Shown here in pieces: positions 8,413 to 15,796 of a stretch of DNA of 64,000 nt (position 1 is the stretch's first letter; the number at the start of each line of letters is the position of its first letter). Source of the stretch: BRHc4a sp049323915 (GTDB lineage: Bacteria; Bacillota; Desulfotomaculia; Desulfotomaculales; Desulfocucumaceae); assembly GCA_049323915.1 (NCBI GenBank), contig JBMOPC010000045.1, forward strand, positions 43,687 to 107,686, read 5' to 3'. The notes under the pieces are model-generated. The model searched no databases, was not told the origin of the DNA, and saw nothing but the letters and a program-made list of their open reading frames with translations. A program made the translations under genes and the position numbers.

Positions 8413-9411
8413 ATGTCATATAACATAACGTTAATACCCGGGGACGGCATCGGCCCTGAAATCAGCGAGGCGGCAAAACGTGTTATTGAAGCCTCGGGGG
8501 TGGATATACAATGGGAGGTTGTGGAGGCCGGCGAGGCGGTTATTCCACGGTGCGGAACCCCTCTCCCGGACCATGTTCTTGAATCGGTTAAAAGAAACAG
8601 GGTGGCTCTCAAAGGGCCTCTTACGACACCGGTGGGAAAGGGATTCAGAAGTGTAAACGTGACTCTGAGGCAGGAACTCAGCCTGTACGCCAATGTGCGC
8701 CCGGCCCGCACACTGCCCGGCATAGCCACAAGGTATGAAAACGTGGATATTATTGTGGTCAGGGAAAACACGGAAGACCTCTACGCCGGGATAGAGCACC
8801 GGGTAGGCAGTGACGCGGCCGAGAGCATAAAAATAATCACAAGGAGCGCATCGGAAAGAATAGCCCGCTACGCCTTCGATTTGGCGGTGAGGCAGGGCCG
8901 CAGGAAAGTCACGGCGGTGCATAAGGCCAACATAATGAAGCTTTCCGACGGCCTTTTCCTGGAGAGCGCCCGGTCGGTTGCCGGGGAATACCCGGATATA
9001 GAGTTTGAGGATATGATTGTGGACGCCATGTGCATGAAGCTGGTTCAGTCCCCTGAAAACTATGATGTGCTGGTGCTTCCCAACCTTTACGGAGATATTG
9101 TCAGCGACCTGTGCGCCGGGCTGGTGGGAGGCCTGGGTGTTGCGCCGGGGGCAAACATAGGACTTGAGGCGGCGGTGTTCGAGCCCGTTCACGGAAGCGC
9201 CCCCAAGCATGCGGGAATGAACAGGGTCAACCCCCTTGCCATAATACTTTCCGGGATAATGATGCTTCAGCATTTGGGAGAAAATGAGGCTGCCGGCCGT
9301 GTATACAGGGCCGTGATATCGGTGCTGGAGGAAAGAAAAAGCCTCACCTATGACCTGGGTGGCAGCTCCTCCACCAGCCAGATGGCCGACGCAATAATTT
9401 CCAGGTTATAA
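8413..9411 (+). CDS. NAD-dependent isocitrate (or homoisocitrate) dehydrogenase
   Basis: This is an oxidative decarboxylase of the isocitrate/isopropylmalate dehydrogenase family, 332 residues. The N-terminal nucleotide-fold motif LIPGDGIGPEIS and C-terminal EPVHGSAPKHAG are clear. The substrate loop reads RSVNVTLRQELSLYANVRP, the Ser-x-Asn-x-x-LR arrangement of NAD-linked isocitrate dehydrogenases rather than the isopropylmalate-type loop. RENTEDLYAGIEH is likewise IDH-like. It closes the LeuA/LeuC/LeuD/LeuB-superfamily set, giving a route to 2-oxoglutarate for glutamate synthesis. An AGGAGG site precedes the ATG. Confidence 0.88.
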   Translation: MSYNITLIPGDGIGPEISEAAKRVIEASGVDIQWEVVEAGEAVIPRCGTPLPDHVLESVKRNRVALKGPLTTPVGKGFRSVNVTLRQELSLYANVRPARTLPGIATRYENVDIIVVRENTEDLYAGIEHRVGSDAAESIKIITRSASERIARYAFDLAVRQGRRKVTAVHKANIMKLSDGLFLESARSVAGEYPDIEFEDMIVDAMCMKLVQSPENYDVLVLPNLYGDIVSDLCAGLVGGLGVAPGANIGLEAAVFEPVHGSAPKHAGMNRVNPLAIILSGIMMLQHLGENEAAGRVYRAVISVLEERKSLTYDLGGSSSTSQMADAIISRL

Positions 9412-9488
9412 TTAATTGAATAAAAACAAGTAAAAAAATCAAATAATAACCCTGAGATCTCTATAAAGATCGAGGGAGGTGGCAGTAT

Positions 9489-9866
9489 ATGGCTCATCCG
9501 TCAAATTTCGGCGAGCACCAGGCCCGGCTGAGGGCAATGTACGAGGCGGACTACCCGCAGGGGGTGGTGGTGGACCCTACGCCCATAACAGCCCAGGAAG
9601 AGATAACGGTCCTTTATTACGGGCTGCTGGCAAGAAGCGGCGCGGACCAGGTATTCCTGCATGTCGGATATGGAGGCGCAGGGGAGTGGCGTAGTGTTTC
9701 CGACCTGAAGATGTCGCGGACCGGATGGGGCTGGGTTAAGACACTGGAAATGCCCGAAGACCAGACGAGGTTCAATTTTTGTTTCAAAGATAGCGCCGGC
9801 AACTGGGATAACAACAACGGGATCAACTGGAGTTTCGAGATTCACAATGGAGTATGGCGACAGTAA
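9489..9866 (+). CDS. Stand-alone starch/glycogen-binding module (CBM25/53-like)
   Basis: This 125-residue cytosolic protein has no signal peptide. Its centre (about residues 33-115) resembles a family 25/53 carbohydrate-binding module: a beta-sandwich pattern with FLHVGYGGAGEW, MSRTGWGWVKTLEMPED and FCFKDSAGNWDNNNGINW, rich in the exposed Trp/Tyr that stack on alpha-glucan. There is no catalytic domain, so it probably docks on glycogen. The polysaccharide genes at 30-36 kb are possible functional partners, although not adjacent. The GGGAGG site is at 9474. A terminator follows. Confidence 0.7.
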   Translation: MAHPSNFGEHQARLRAMYEADYPQGVVVDPTPITAQEEITVLYYGLLARSGADQVFLHVGYGGAGEWRSVSDLKMSRTGWGWVKTLEMPEDQTRFNFCFKDSAGNWDNNNGINWSFEIHNGVWRQ

Positions 9867-9871
9867 AAGCG

Positions 9872-9893
9872 GCCCTGCCAGTGATGGCAGGGC
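9872..9893 (+). terminator. Terminator hairpin after the CBM gene
   Basis: GCCCTGCC and GGCAGGGC form a perfect 8-bp stem around AGTGAT, followed by TGTTTG. The T tract is weak. Confidence 0.6.
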
Positions 9894-10011
9894 TGTTTGC
9901 GCAAAGACACGGAGAACTGTGCTAAAGAGGGATTCTGCAGATATTTTCTTATAGCCGAAATACAATTGACTAAAAGTGGCCCCGGTGATAAAATATGTTA
10001 GTCAATCAAAT

Positions 10012-10178
10012 ACAGGACAAGTGTTTCCGCCCGGCAGGGCGGAAATGAAAAGGGAAGCCGGTTTGAATCCGGCGCGGTCCCGCCACTGTGAAGGGGAGCC
10101 TGCCGCTATACGCCACCGGGGGGGAAATACGGGAAGGCGCGGTGAGGTGTGGAACCTGAGCCAGGAGACCTGCTTGTT
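10012..10178 (+). ncRNA. Cobalamin riboswitch
   Basis: The conserved core is unmistakable: AAAAGGGAAGCCGG followed by TTGAATCCGGC, then the CGGTCCCGCCACTGTGA block (about 10073-10091) and the B12 box GAGCCAGGAGACCTGC (10158-10173). It lies upstream of cbiMNQO on the same strand, as expected for cobalamin repression of cobalt uptake. A strong terminator about 75 bases further on is the likely expression platform. Confidence 0.95.
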
Positions 10179-10250
10179 TTGTTTTGTGTGCACCCACGAC
10201 GGATGGGGGCTGTACACCGGGCCTGAAATTGCGATCAGGAGAATGGGTAA

Positions 10251-10283
10251 GCCCACTGCGCCGCGGGAGCAGAGGGCTTTTTT
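10251..10283 (+). terminator. Riboswitch-controlled terminator in the cbiMNQO leader
   Basis: GCCCACTGC pairs with GCAGAGGGC across a short loop (one mismatch), followed by TTTTTTG. It sits between the riboswitch and cbiM and would end transcription when cobalamin is bound (inference from position). Confidence 0.75.
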
Positions 10284-10499
10284 GTTTATACGGGTGCCTT
10301 GTCCCGAGGGAAAAGGCTTAAACGGACCGAGTGAGAACAGCGATGGAATGCGCGCGGGGAGTACGGCCCAATTTTTAAATTTACTTGGGCTGATAATGAT
10401 CCGGACACCACTTAGCCGGCCTGATCCGACACACCGGGCTTTCTTCCGGTGGTGTTTGATTGGGCTTTTTATTTTAATTTTCAGGGTGGGGATGTTGTG
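10284..10499 (+). other. Long leader between the riboswitch terminator and cbiM
   Basis: About 215 bases without a convincing gene. Two further hairpins are visible: GCCCAA (10366) with TTGGGC (10385), and CACCGG (10432) with CCGGTG (10446), the latter near a T-rich stretch. They may form a second terminator or an mRNA-stabilising structure. GGGTGGGG just before the ATG is the ribosome binding site. Confidence 0.4.
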
Positions 10500-11246
10500 A
10501 TGGGAAAATATGGCTTTGTCGCTGCAGTAATGCTGGCCGTGGCTTCTAGCCCCGGGCAGGCATATGCCATGCATATTATGGAGGGGTTCCTGCCTTTAAA
10601 CTGGTCGGTTTTTTGGACAGTGGCCGCGCTGCCGTTTTTTATCGCGGGCTTGAGGTCGATACAGAAAACAGTGGCTGAAAAGCCGGGCCTCAAGATGCTG
10701 CTGGGGCTTGCCGGCGCCTTTGCCTTTGTGATCTCGGCCCTTAAGCTGCCTTCGGTTACCGGAAGCTCATCGCACATGACCGGCGTGGGGCTCGGGACCA
10801 TACTTTTCGGGCCTGTGGCCATGAGCGTACTTGGAAGCATAGTCCTGGCCTTTCAGGCTCTGCTGCTGGCACACGGGGGCATAACCACCCTTGGCGCCAA
10901 TACTTTCTCCATGGCCGTGGCGGGGCCGGCTGTGGCCTACGGCATATACCGGTTGCTGCAAAAATCCGGGCTGCCTGCATCAGTGGCGGTTTTCAACGGG
11001 GCGGCGCTGGGAGACCTGACCACTTATCTGGTGACATCCCTGCAACTGGCCCTAGCCTTCCCGGCAGAGACTGGAGGTTTTGCGGCCTCATTTGTCAAGT
11101 TTTCGGCAGTGTTCTCCTTTACACAGATACCCCTTGCGGTTTGTGAGGGTTTTCTCACGGTTATGGTTTTCAATTTCCTTATTTCTCACTGCCGGCAGGA
11201 GCTTCAGGACCTTGCCTGTGTAAAGAAGGAGGCGGGAGGAGTATGA
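10500..11246 (+). CDS. cbiM: Cobalt ECF transporter substrate-capture protein CbiM
   Basis: CbiM is the membrane component that captures Co2+ in the energy-coupling-factor importer. After a cleavable-looking N-terminal segment, the mature-type N-terminus MHIMEGFLP (residues 21-29) supplies the Met-His metal ligands characteristic of CbiM. Several hydrophobic helices follow. The length is 248 residues from the ATG at 10500. A GTG one codon upstream is an alternative start, and an open frame extends further up into the leader but has no ribosome site. It overlaps cbiN by four bases and is controlled by the cobalamin riboswitch. Confidence 0.95.
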   Translation: MGKYGFVAAVMLAVASSPGQAYAMHIMEGFLPLNWSVFWTVAALPFFIAGLRSIQKTVAEKPGLKMLLGLAGAFAFVISALKLPSVTGSSSHMTGVGLGTILFGPVAMSVLGSIVLAFQALLLAHGGITTLGANTFSMAVAGPAVAYGIYRLLQKSGLPASVAVFNGAALGDLTTYLVTSLQLALAFPAETGGFAASFVKFSAVFSFTQIPLAVCEGFLTVMVFNFLISHCRQELQDLACVKKEAGGV

Positions 11247-11536
11247 AAGAATGGCTTTGCAAAGTAGCCGGTAAAAATATCGTCCTGGGCCTTATGGCAG
11301 TATCCCTGGTGGTCTTTCCCGTGGCTTTGAACCGCCAGTCCGAATTCATGGGAGCTGACAGCCGTGCGCAGGAGATTATCGGTGAGATTAAGCCGGGCTA
11401 CAGCCAGTGGTTTCAGTCTCTGTGGAGGCCGCCCGGCAGCGAGGTGGAGAGTTTGATTTTCGCGCTGCAGGCGGCGCTGGGAAGCGGGTTTATAGGCTAT
11501 TACATAGGGTTTAAAAAGGGAAGGGCCGGGCGGTAG
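11243..11536 (+). CDS. cbiN: Cobalt transport protein CbiN
   Basis: CbiN is the small auxiliary membrane subunit that helps CbiM load Co2+. The 97-residue protein has one N-terminal and one C-terminal transmembrane helix around an extracytoplasmic segment with FMGADSRAQEII and KPGYSQWFQSLW, both typical. It overlaps the cbiM stop (ATGA) and is followed by cbiQ. Confidence 0.93.
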   Translation: MKEWLCKVAGKNIVLGLMAVSLVVFPVALNRQSEFMGADSRAQEIIGEIKPGYSQWFQSLWRPPGSEVESLIFALQAALGSGFIGYYIGFKKGRAGR

Positions 11537-11584
11537 CATGCCGCAAAGCATACAGCCGCAATTAAATCAAGGTGGGAGATATAT

Positions 11585-12367
11585 ATGTTCAGCATTGACC
11601 GGTACGCCTATTCAAACCGGCTGAATTCCGTCCATCCCGGGGAAAAGTTGGCCTTTTCGGTTTTTACCATGATAGCCTGCCTGGCTTCAAAGTCTGTGAT
11701 ACCCTGCCTGGCTGCCGCTGTAATGATGTCTTCCGCAGTTGTACTGCGGGCCGGTATACCATTTTTATTCTATGTCAAGCTGATGACCCTTCCCTCTTCT
11801 TTCCTGGTTTTAGGTGTGGCCACAGTTGCAGTGTCTCTGTCATTTTCGGCGCCGGCCGGAGATTATCTGTGGGGCTTGGAGGCAGGGCGGATTTGGGTGG
11901 GAGTTTACGCCAGGGACGCTGAAACTGCCGCCCTGCTTTTCTTCAAATCTCTGGGAGCTGTGTCATCGCTGTTTTTTTTGTCCCTTACAACCCCTGTCGC
12001 CGAAATAAACTGGATACTCAGAAAGTTAAAGGCTCCGTCTGTACTGGTTGAAATTATGAACCTGGTTTACCGCTTCATATTTGTGCTGGCTGAAACGGCC
12101 GAAAAGATATACACCTCACAGTCGTCCCGCCTCGGGTACAAAAACATGAGGTCGGGATACCGGTCGTTCAGCCAGCTTCTTTCCAATCTTTTTCTGAAGT
12201 CATATCACCGCTCCGGAATGCTTCTGAACACAATGTCAGCCAGGTGTTTTACCGGGGAAATCAAGGTTCTCGATCCGGGGTTCAAAGTCTCCCCCCGAAA
12301 CCTGGCGGCCATAATACTGGCGGAAATTGCGCTGGTGTCCTTGAGCCTGGCTGCGGATTTAGTCTGA
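11585..12367 (+). CDS. cbiQ: Cobalt ECF transporter transmembrane protein CbiQ
   Basis: CbiQ is the T-component linking CbiM to the ATPase. The 260-residue protein starts with FSIDRYAYSNRLNSVHPGEKL, the usual CbiQ N-terminus. It has hydrophobic helices and the cytoplasmic coupling segment with SQSSRLGYKNMRSGYRS and RSGMLLNTMSARCF near residues 180-220. A GGTGGGAG site precedes the ATG. It belongs to the cbiMNQO operon. Confidence 0.93.
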   Translation: MFSIDRYAYSNRLNSVHPGEKLAFSVFTMIACLASKSVIPCLAAAVMMSSAVVLRAGIPFLFYVKLMTLPSSFLVLGVATVAVSLSFSAPAGDYLWGLEAGRIWVGVYARDAETAALLFFKSLGAVSSLFFLSLTTPVAEINWILRKLKAPSVLVEIMNLVYRFIFVLAETAEKIYTSQSSRLGYKNMRSGYRSFSQLLSNLFLKSYHRSGMLLNTMSARCFTGEIKVLDPGFKVSPRNLAAIILAEIALVSLSLAADLV

Positions 12368-12403
12368 TAAGGTTTTGATACTACAACATGCGGAGGTGCC
12401 CAC

Positions 12404-13249
12404 TTGCCGGAGTTCATCATCGAGACAAGCCAGCTGGAGTATAATTACCCCGATGGCACAAAGGCACTGAAAAATATATCACTGTCTGTGGAAAAGGGGA
12501 AAAAGACAGCCTTTCTCGGGGCCAACGGGGCCGGAAAGAGCACCCTTTTCCTGCATTTTAACGGCATTTTGAAGCCGTTAGGGGGAAAGGTCCGATTTAA
12601 CGGAAGGGATGTTCGCTACGATCACTCCTCCCTCATGGAACTGCGCAAAAATGTGGGAATAGTCTTTCAGGACCCCGACACACAGCTTTTTTCCGCCAGC
12701 GTGACCCAGGAGGTATCCTTCGGGCCTTTTAACATGGGGCTTTCGGAGGATGAGGTCATAAAAAGGGTGAATAGCGCAATGCTTTCAACGGAGATAGAAG
12801 ACTTAAAGGACAGGCCGACACACTTTTTAAGCTATGGCCAGAAAAAAAGGGTGTCCATAGCCGATATTCTGGCAATGGACCCCCAGGTAATAATCTTTGA
12901 CGAGCCCACGGCATGCCTGGACCCCAGGCTGACGCAACATGTCATGGAAATAATGAACAGCCTCAACCGCGAAGGGAAAACAATCATAATGTCCACCCAT
13001 GACATTGACATTGCCTATTCATGGGCGGATTACATATACGTAATGAAAAAAGGAACCCTGGCGGGGGAGGGCGTGCCCGATAATATATTTCACGACGACC
13101 AGCTGTTAAGGAGCACTGACCTGCAAATGCCCTGGCTGATAGAGGTTTTCCGGGAGCTCAAAAAAAAAGGCTGGCTTTTGGAAAACGGAAATGTTCCCAG
13201 GACAAAAAGCCAGCTCCTTGATTGTATCGCCTATAACCGACAGGAGTAA
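12404..13249 (+). CDS. cbiO: Cobalt ECF transporter ATPase CbiO
   Basis: CbiO is the ABC ATPase that powers cobalt import. It has Walker A GANGAGKST (about residues 39-47), a Q-loop in GIVFQDPDTQLFSASV, the signature LSYGQKKRV (the usual LSGGQ is altered), Walker B VIIFDEPTACLDP and a switch His in STHDID. The length of 281 residues is normal. The start is TTG at 12404, with GCGGAGGTG upstream. It is the last gene of the operon and converges on the minus-strand corrinoid protein, whose end is only 15 bases away. Confidence 0.95.
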   Translation: MPEFIIETSQLEYNYPDGTKALKNISLSVEKGKKTAFLGANGAGKSTLFLHFNGILKPLGGKVRFNGRDVRYDHSSLMELRKNVGIVFQDPDTQLFSASVTQEVSFGPFNMGLSEDEVIKRVNSAMLSTEIEDLKDRPTHFLSYGQKKRVSIADILAMDPQVIIFDEPTACLDPRLTQHVMEIMNSLNREGKTIIMSTHDIDIAYSWADYIYVMKKGTLAGEGVPDNIFHDDQLLRSTDLQMPWLIEVFRELKKKGWLLENGNVPRTKSQLLDCIAYNRQE

Positions 13250-13264
13250 AGACTTCCGTTTATA

Positions 13265-13945
13265 TCATACCTTGACATTTGACTCAAATGCCAACTGCCT
13301 CATTATGCCGGCGGCGGCCCTTAAGGCGTGGTGGGCATCCTTTCCATAGCCGTCGGCTCCCCACCTTCTGGCTATGTTTTCGTTAAAGGGGGCGCCTCCC
13401 ACCATTACCTTGACGTCAGGGTTTCTTTCTCTTAGCGCACGGATTATTTTCCTCATTTCAAACATGGTGGTGGTCATCATGGCTGACAGGCAGATTATAT
13501 CCGGCTCAAGATCAATAAGCTTGTTTTTAAAATCCTCCGCCGGCACATCCCTTCCCAGGTCATAGACCGTAAAGCCTGATATCTCGAGCATCATTTTGAC
13601 TATGTTCTTACCTATGTCATGAATGTCACCGTAAACAACGCCTATTAAAACCTTCCCCCTGGTGGGAAGATCTTTTTTCTCTATCCTCGTCTTGAGCAGC
13701 TCGAGGCCTTTATACAACACGTCGGCACAAAGTAAAAGCTCCGGTATGAAATAGACCTGATCCTCATAAAGCCTTCCCACTTCCTCCATTCCGGGCACCA
13801 GTCCGCTGAATATGGCTTTTGAAGGATCAAACCCCGATTCAATCCAATGGGTAACAGAGGATTTCATTTCATCCTCGTCGAAAAAAACAACAGCTTGTAT
13901 TATCCGGTCCAACAGTTGTTCATCGTATCCGGCGGTTGTGCCCAA
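13265..13945 (-). CDS. Corrinoid methyl-carrier protein (MtbC/MtaC-like)
   Basis: This cobalamin-binding protein shuttles a methyl group between a substrate methyltransferase and a second methyltransferase. An N-terminal helical cap (about residues 5-90) is followed by a Rossmann B12 domain with GDIHDIGKNIV, whose His109 is the lower axial cobalt ligand, and a GGAPFNE loop near the nucleotide tail. The length is 226 residues. The start is TTG at 13945 with AGGGGG upstream. It lies 42 bases after the adenosyltransferase gene on the same strand. It is a paralogue of the corrinoid protein at 22490. Confidence 0.93.
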   Translation of the reverse strand: MGTTAGYDEQLLDRIIQAVVFFDEDEMKSSVTHWIESGFDPSKAIFSGLVPGMEEVGRLYEDQVYFIPELLLCADVLYKGLELLKTRIEKKDLPTRGKVLIGVVYGDIHDIGKNIVKMMLEISGFTVYDLGRDVPAEDFKNKLIDLEPDIICLSAMMTTTMFEMRKIIRALRERNPDVKVMVGGAPFNENIARRWGADGYGKDAHHALRAAAGIMRQLAFESNVKV

Positions 13946-13987
13946 GTCCCCGACCCCCTGAGATCGTATTTTAATAGGCTTCCGGCG

Positions 13988-14518
13988 TCAGTATTCTATT
14001 CCCTCTCTTGCCAATACACCGGCAGAAGAATAGTGCTTTATTTCCTTGAACTCATAAACTTCGTCGGACTTTCCTATAATTGCGTCTCTGGCATACCTGC
14101 CCGTCATTATAATCATAAGGCTGTCCGGTTTTTGATCAATCGTTTCAATAACCTGTTCCTCGGTCAGGAGGTTAAAGTGCACGGCATAATTGATCTCATC
14201 TAGAACCAAAATGTCATATGTGTTGGATTTAATCAGCCGCCGGGCTTCGTCAAGGGCCTTGAGGGCGTTTTGCCTGTGCTGTTCAATAGCATGGTCTGAA
14301 TTCCTTACAAACCCCAGGCCAGTCTGCTTTATGCCGAATGTATCGCCAAGCATGTCCGGCAGTTTTAACTCACCGTATGACTTTTCGCCTTTGATGAACT
14401 GCAGTATCATCACTTTTTTTCCCTTAAGCCAGCCTTCCAGGCAGCGACCAAGCGCCGAGGTGGTTTTTCCCTTGCCGTTGCCCGTAATTACTACGACATT
14501 GCCTTTAATATTAGCCAC
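13988..14518 (-). CDS. cobO: Cob(I)alamin adenosyltransferase (CobA/CobO/BtuR type)
   Basis: This enzyme transfers the adenosyl group of ATP to cob(I)alamin. The P-loop GNGKGKTTSALG lies at residues 13-24, with ILQFIKGEKSYGE and ILVLDEINYAVHFNLLTEEQV (Walker B-like) following. The length of 176 residues is normal. The start is GTG at 14518. It is divergent from the XRE regulator at 14746 and upstream of a corrinoid protein gene, forming a two-gene minus-strand operon. It supplies or repairs the cofactor. Confidence 0.93.
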   Translation of the reverse strand: MANIKGNVVVITGNGKGKTTSALGRCLEGWLKGKKVMILQFIKGEKSYGELKLPDMLGDTFGIKQTGLGFVRNSDHAIEQHRQNALKALDEARRLIKSNTYDILVLDEINYAVHFNLLTEEQVIETIDQKPDSLMIIMTGRYARDAIIGKSDEVYEFKEIKHYSSAGVLAREGIEY

Positions 14519-14745
14519 CCCATTTTAAAAAGATTATGAATAAGTGTAATATTATAATAAATCATATCAATTTGAAAATGCATTGTCTATAACCTCAGAG
14601 TCTTTTCTCTGGCAAAATAATAAAGAGGATGTTTCTTGGATTATCATAACTATAGATTATAGATTATAAATCGATATGTGTCGTTAATTATCTATCCCTG
14701 TTTTTGCAAAGGCTATGAAAACAATCAGGAATAGGAGTGTTTCTT

Positions 14746-15516
14746 TTGAGGATAGGTTTAATAATAAGGGATTTCAGAAAAGACAGAGGTATAACACTGA
14801 CTGATTTGGCGAATAAACTTGAGATATCGCCATCTTACCTGAGCGCTATTGAAAGGAATATTCGCAGACCCTCGGTTCAGATGTTGAAAAAGATAGGGGA
14901 TTCGCTTAACATTCCCGTCAACTACCTTGTGGGTTCCCAGGAGGACGTGTTGTCCGGAATAAAACTCAGGCAAATGAGGGAAAGCAGGAATCTTAGCATT
15001 GAGGACCTGTCGGAGATATGCGATATACCGGTGAGGCTGATCGAGAAGTTTGAGGACGGCGAAGAAACCCCCGATCTGGATTCCCTTAAAAAATTGTCAG
15101 AGGGGTTAAATGTTACCATAAAGTACTTTCTAGACAAAGGAGATAATAATAAACTGGGAGACAGGATAAAAAAGGTCCGCATGGACAGGGACATGACCAT
15201 AATAGACCTTGCCGGCAAGGCCGGGGTGACGCCCGGGCTGATCAGCCAGATTGAAAACGGTCAGACCATACCTCACCTGGAGACATTGGAGAAAATAGCC
15301 ACAGTTCTAAATACCTCACCTGCATACCTTCTTATGGAAGGCAGGGATGTGGAGGACCTCCTTTCCACACTGAGCTCAGACATGATTGAGGTTCTGGGAG
15401 ACCCCAACGTGCAGGCCGCTCTAAGAATGTTGAGGGACTTCAAGGAAAATGACATAAAATTTATTATTAATTTTATAAGGTTTTACAAACAGAATAATTC
15501 TCTGCTTTGTCCTTGA
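14746..15516 (+). CDS. Transcriptional regulator with three XRE-type HTH domains
   Basis: Three consecutive Cro/C1-type helix-turn-helix domains lie in 256 residues: about 4-60 (ITLTDLANKLEISPSYLSAIERN), 65-125 (LSIEDLSEICDIPVRLIEKFEDG) and 135-195 (MTIIDLAGKAGVTPGLISQIENG). A short C-terminal tail follows, with no cupin or sensor domain. The start is TTG at 14746, with AATAGGAG eight bases upstream; a GTG at 14737 overlaps that site and is less likely. It is divergent from the adenosyltransferase and points towards the methyltransferase locus 280 bases downstream, so it may control one or both (inference). Confidence 0.85.
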   Translation: MRIGLIIRDFRKDRGITLTDLANKLEISPSYLSAIERNIRRPSVQMLKKIGDSLNIPVNYLVGSQEDVLSGIKLRQMRESRNLSIEDLSEICDIPVRLIEKFEDGEETPDLDSLKKLSEGLNVTIKYFLDKGDNNKLGDRIKKVRMDRDMTIIDLAGKAGVTPGLISQIENGQTIPHLETLEKIATVLNTSPAYLLMEGRDVEDLLSTLSSDMIEVLGDPNVQAALRMLRDFKENDIKFIINFIRFYKQNNSLLCP

Positions 15517-15648
15517 ACCTGGGAAAGAATGAGGCATTATAAAAAAGTATGGAAAATTAATGTTGATTTTTCCGGCTAACAGTATTACCATATTAGTAGC
15601 CTGAAATGTGGAAATGTTCTGTATATTTAAACAAATATTTAGTAAAAG

Positions 15649-15709
15649 AGCAAAGTACATATACAAATGCACTTTGCTGACAGCCATATAGTACTCTGAA
15701 GAGTATTAT
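15649..15709 (+). promoter_or_regulatory. Possible control region ahead of the selenoprotein methyltransferase
   Basis: Two symmetric elements lie in the gap before 15797. AGCAAAGT (15649) pairs with ACTTTGCT (15671), a perfect 8-bp inverted repeat. The palindrome TACTCT-GA-AGAGTA (15692-15705) overlaps a TATTAT (15704-15709) that could be a -10 box. No well-spaced -35 is seen, so an activator-dependent promoter is possible. Confidence 0.35.
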
Positions 15710-15796
15710 AACGTAGCAAATACGGATGGAGGTGATATTTTAAAAACCCTGGAAGTGCTTATTACGGGATATTAACAAGTAAAGGAGGAAAGATGT

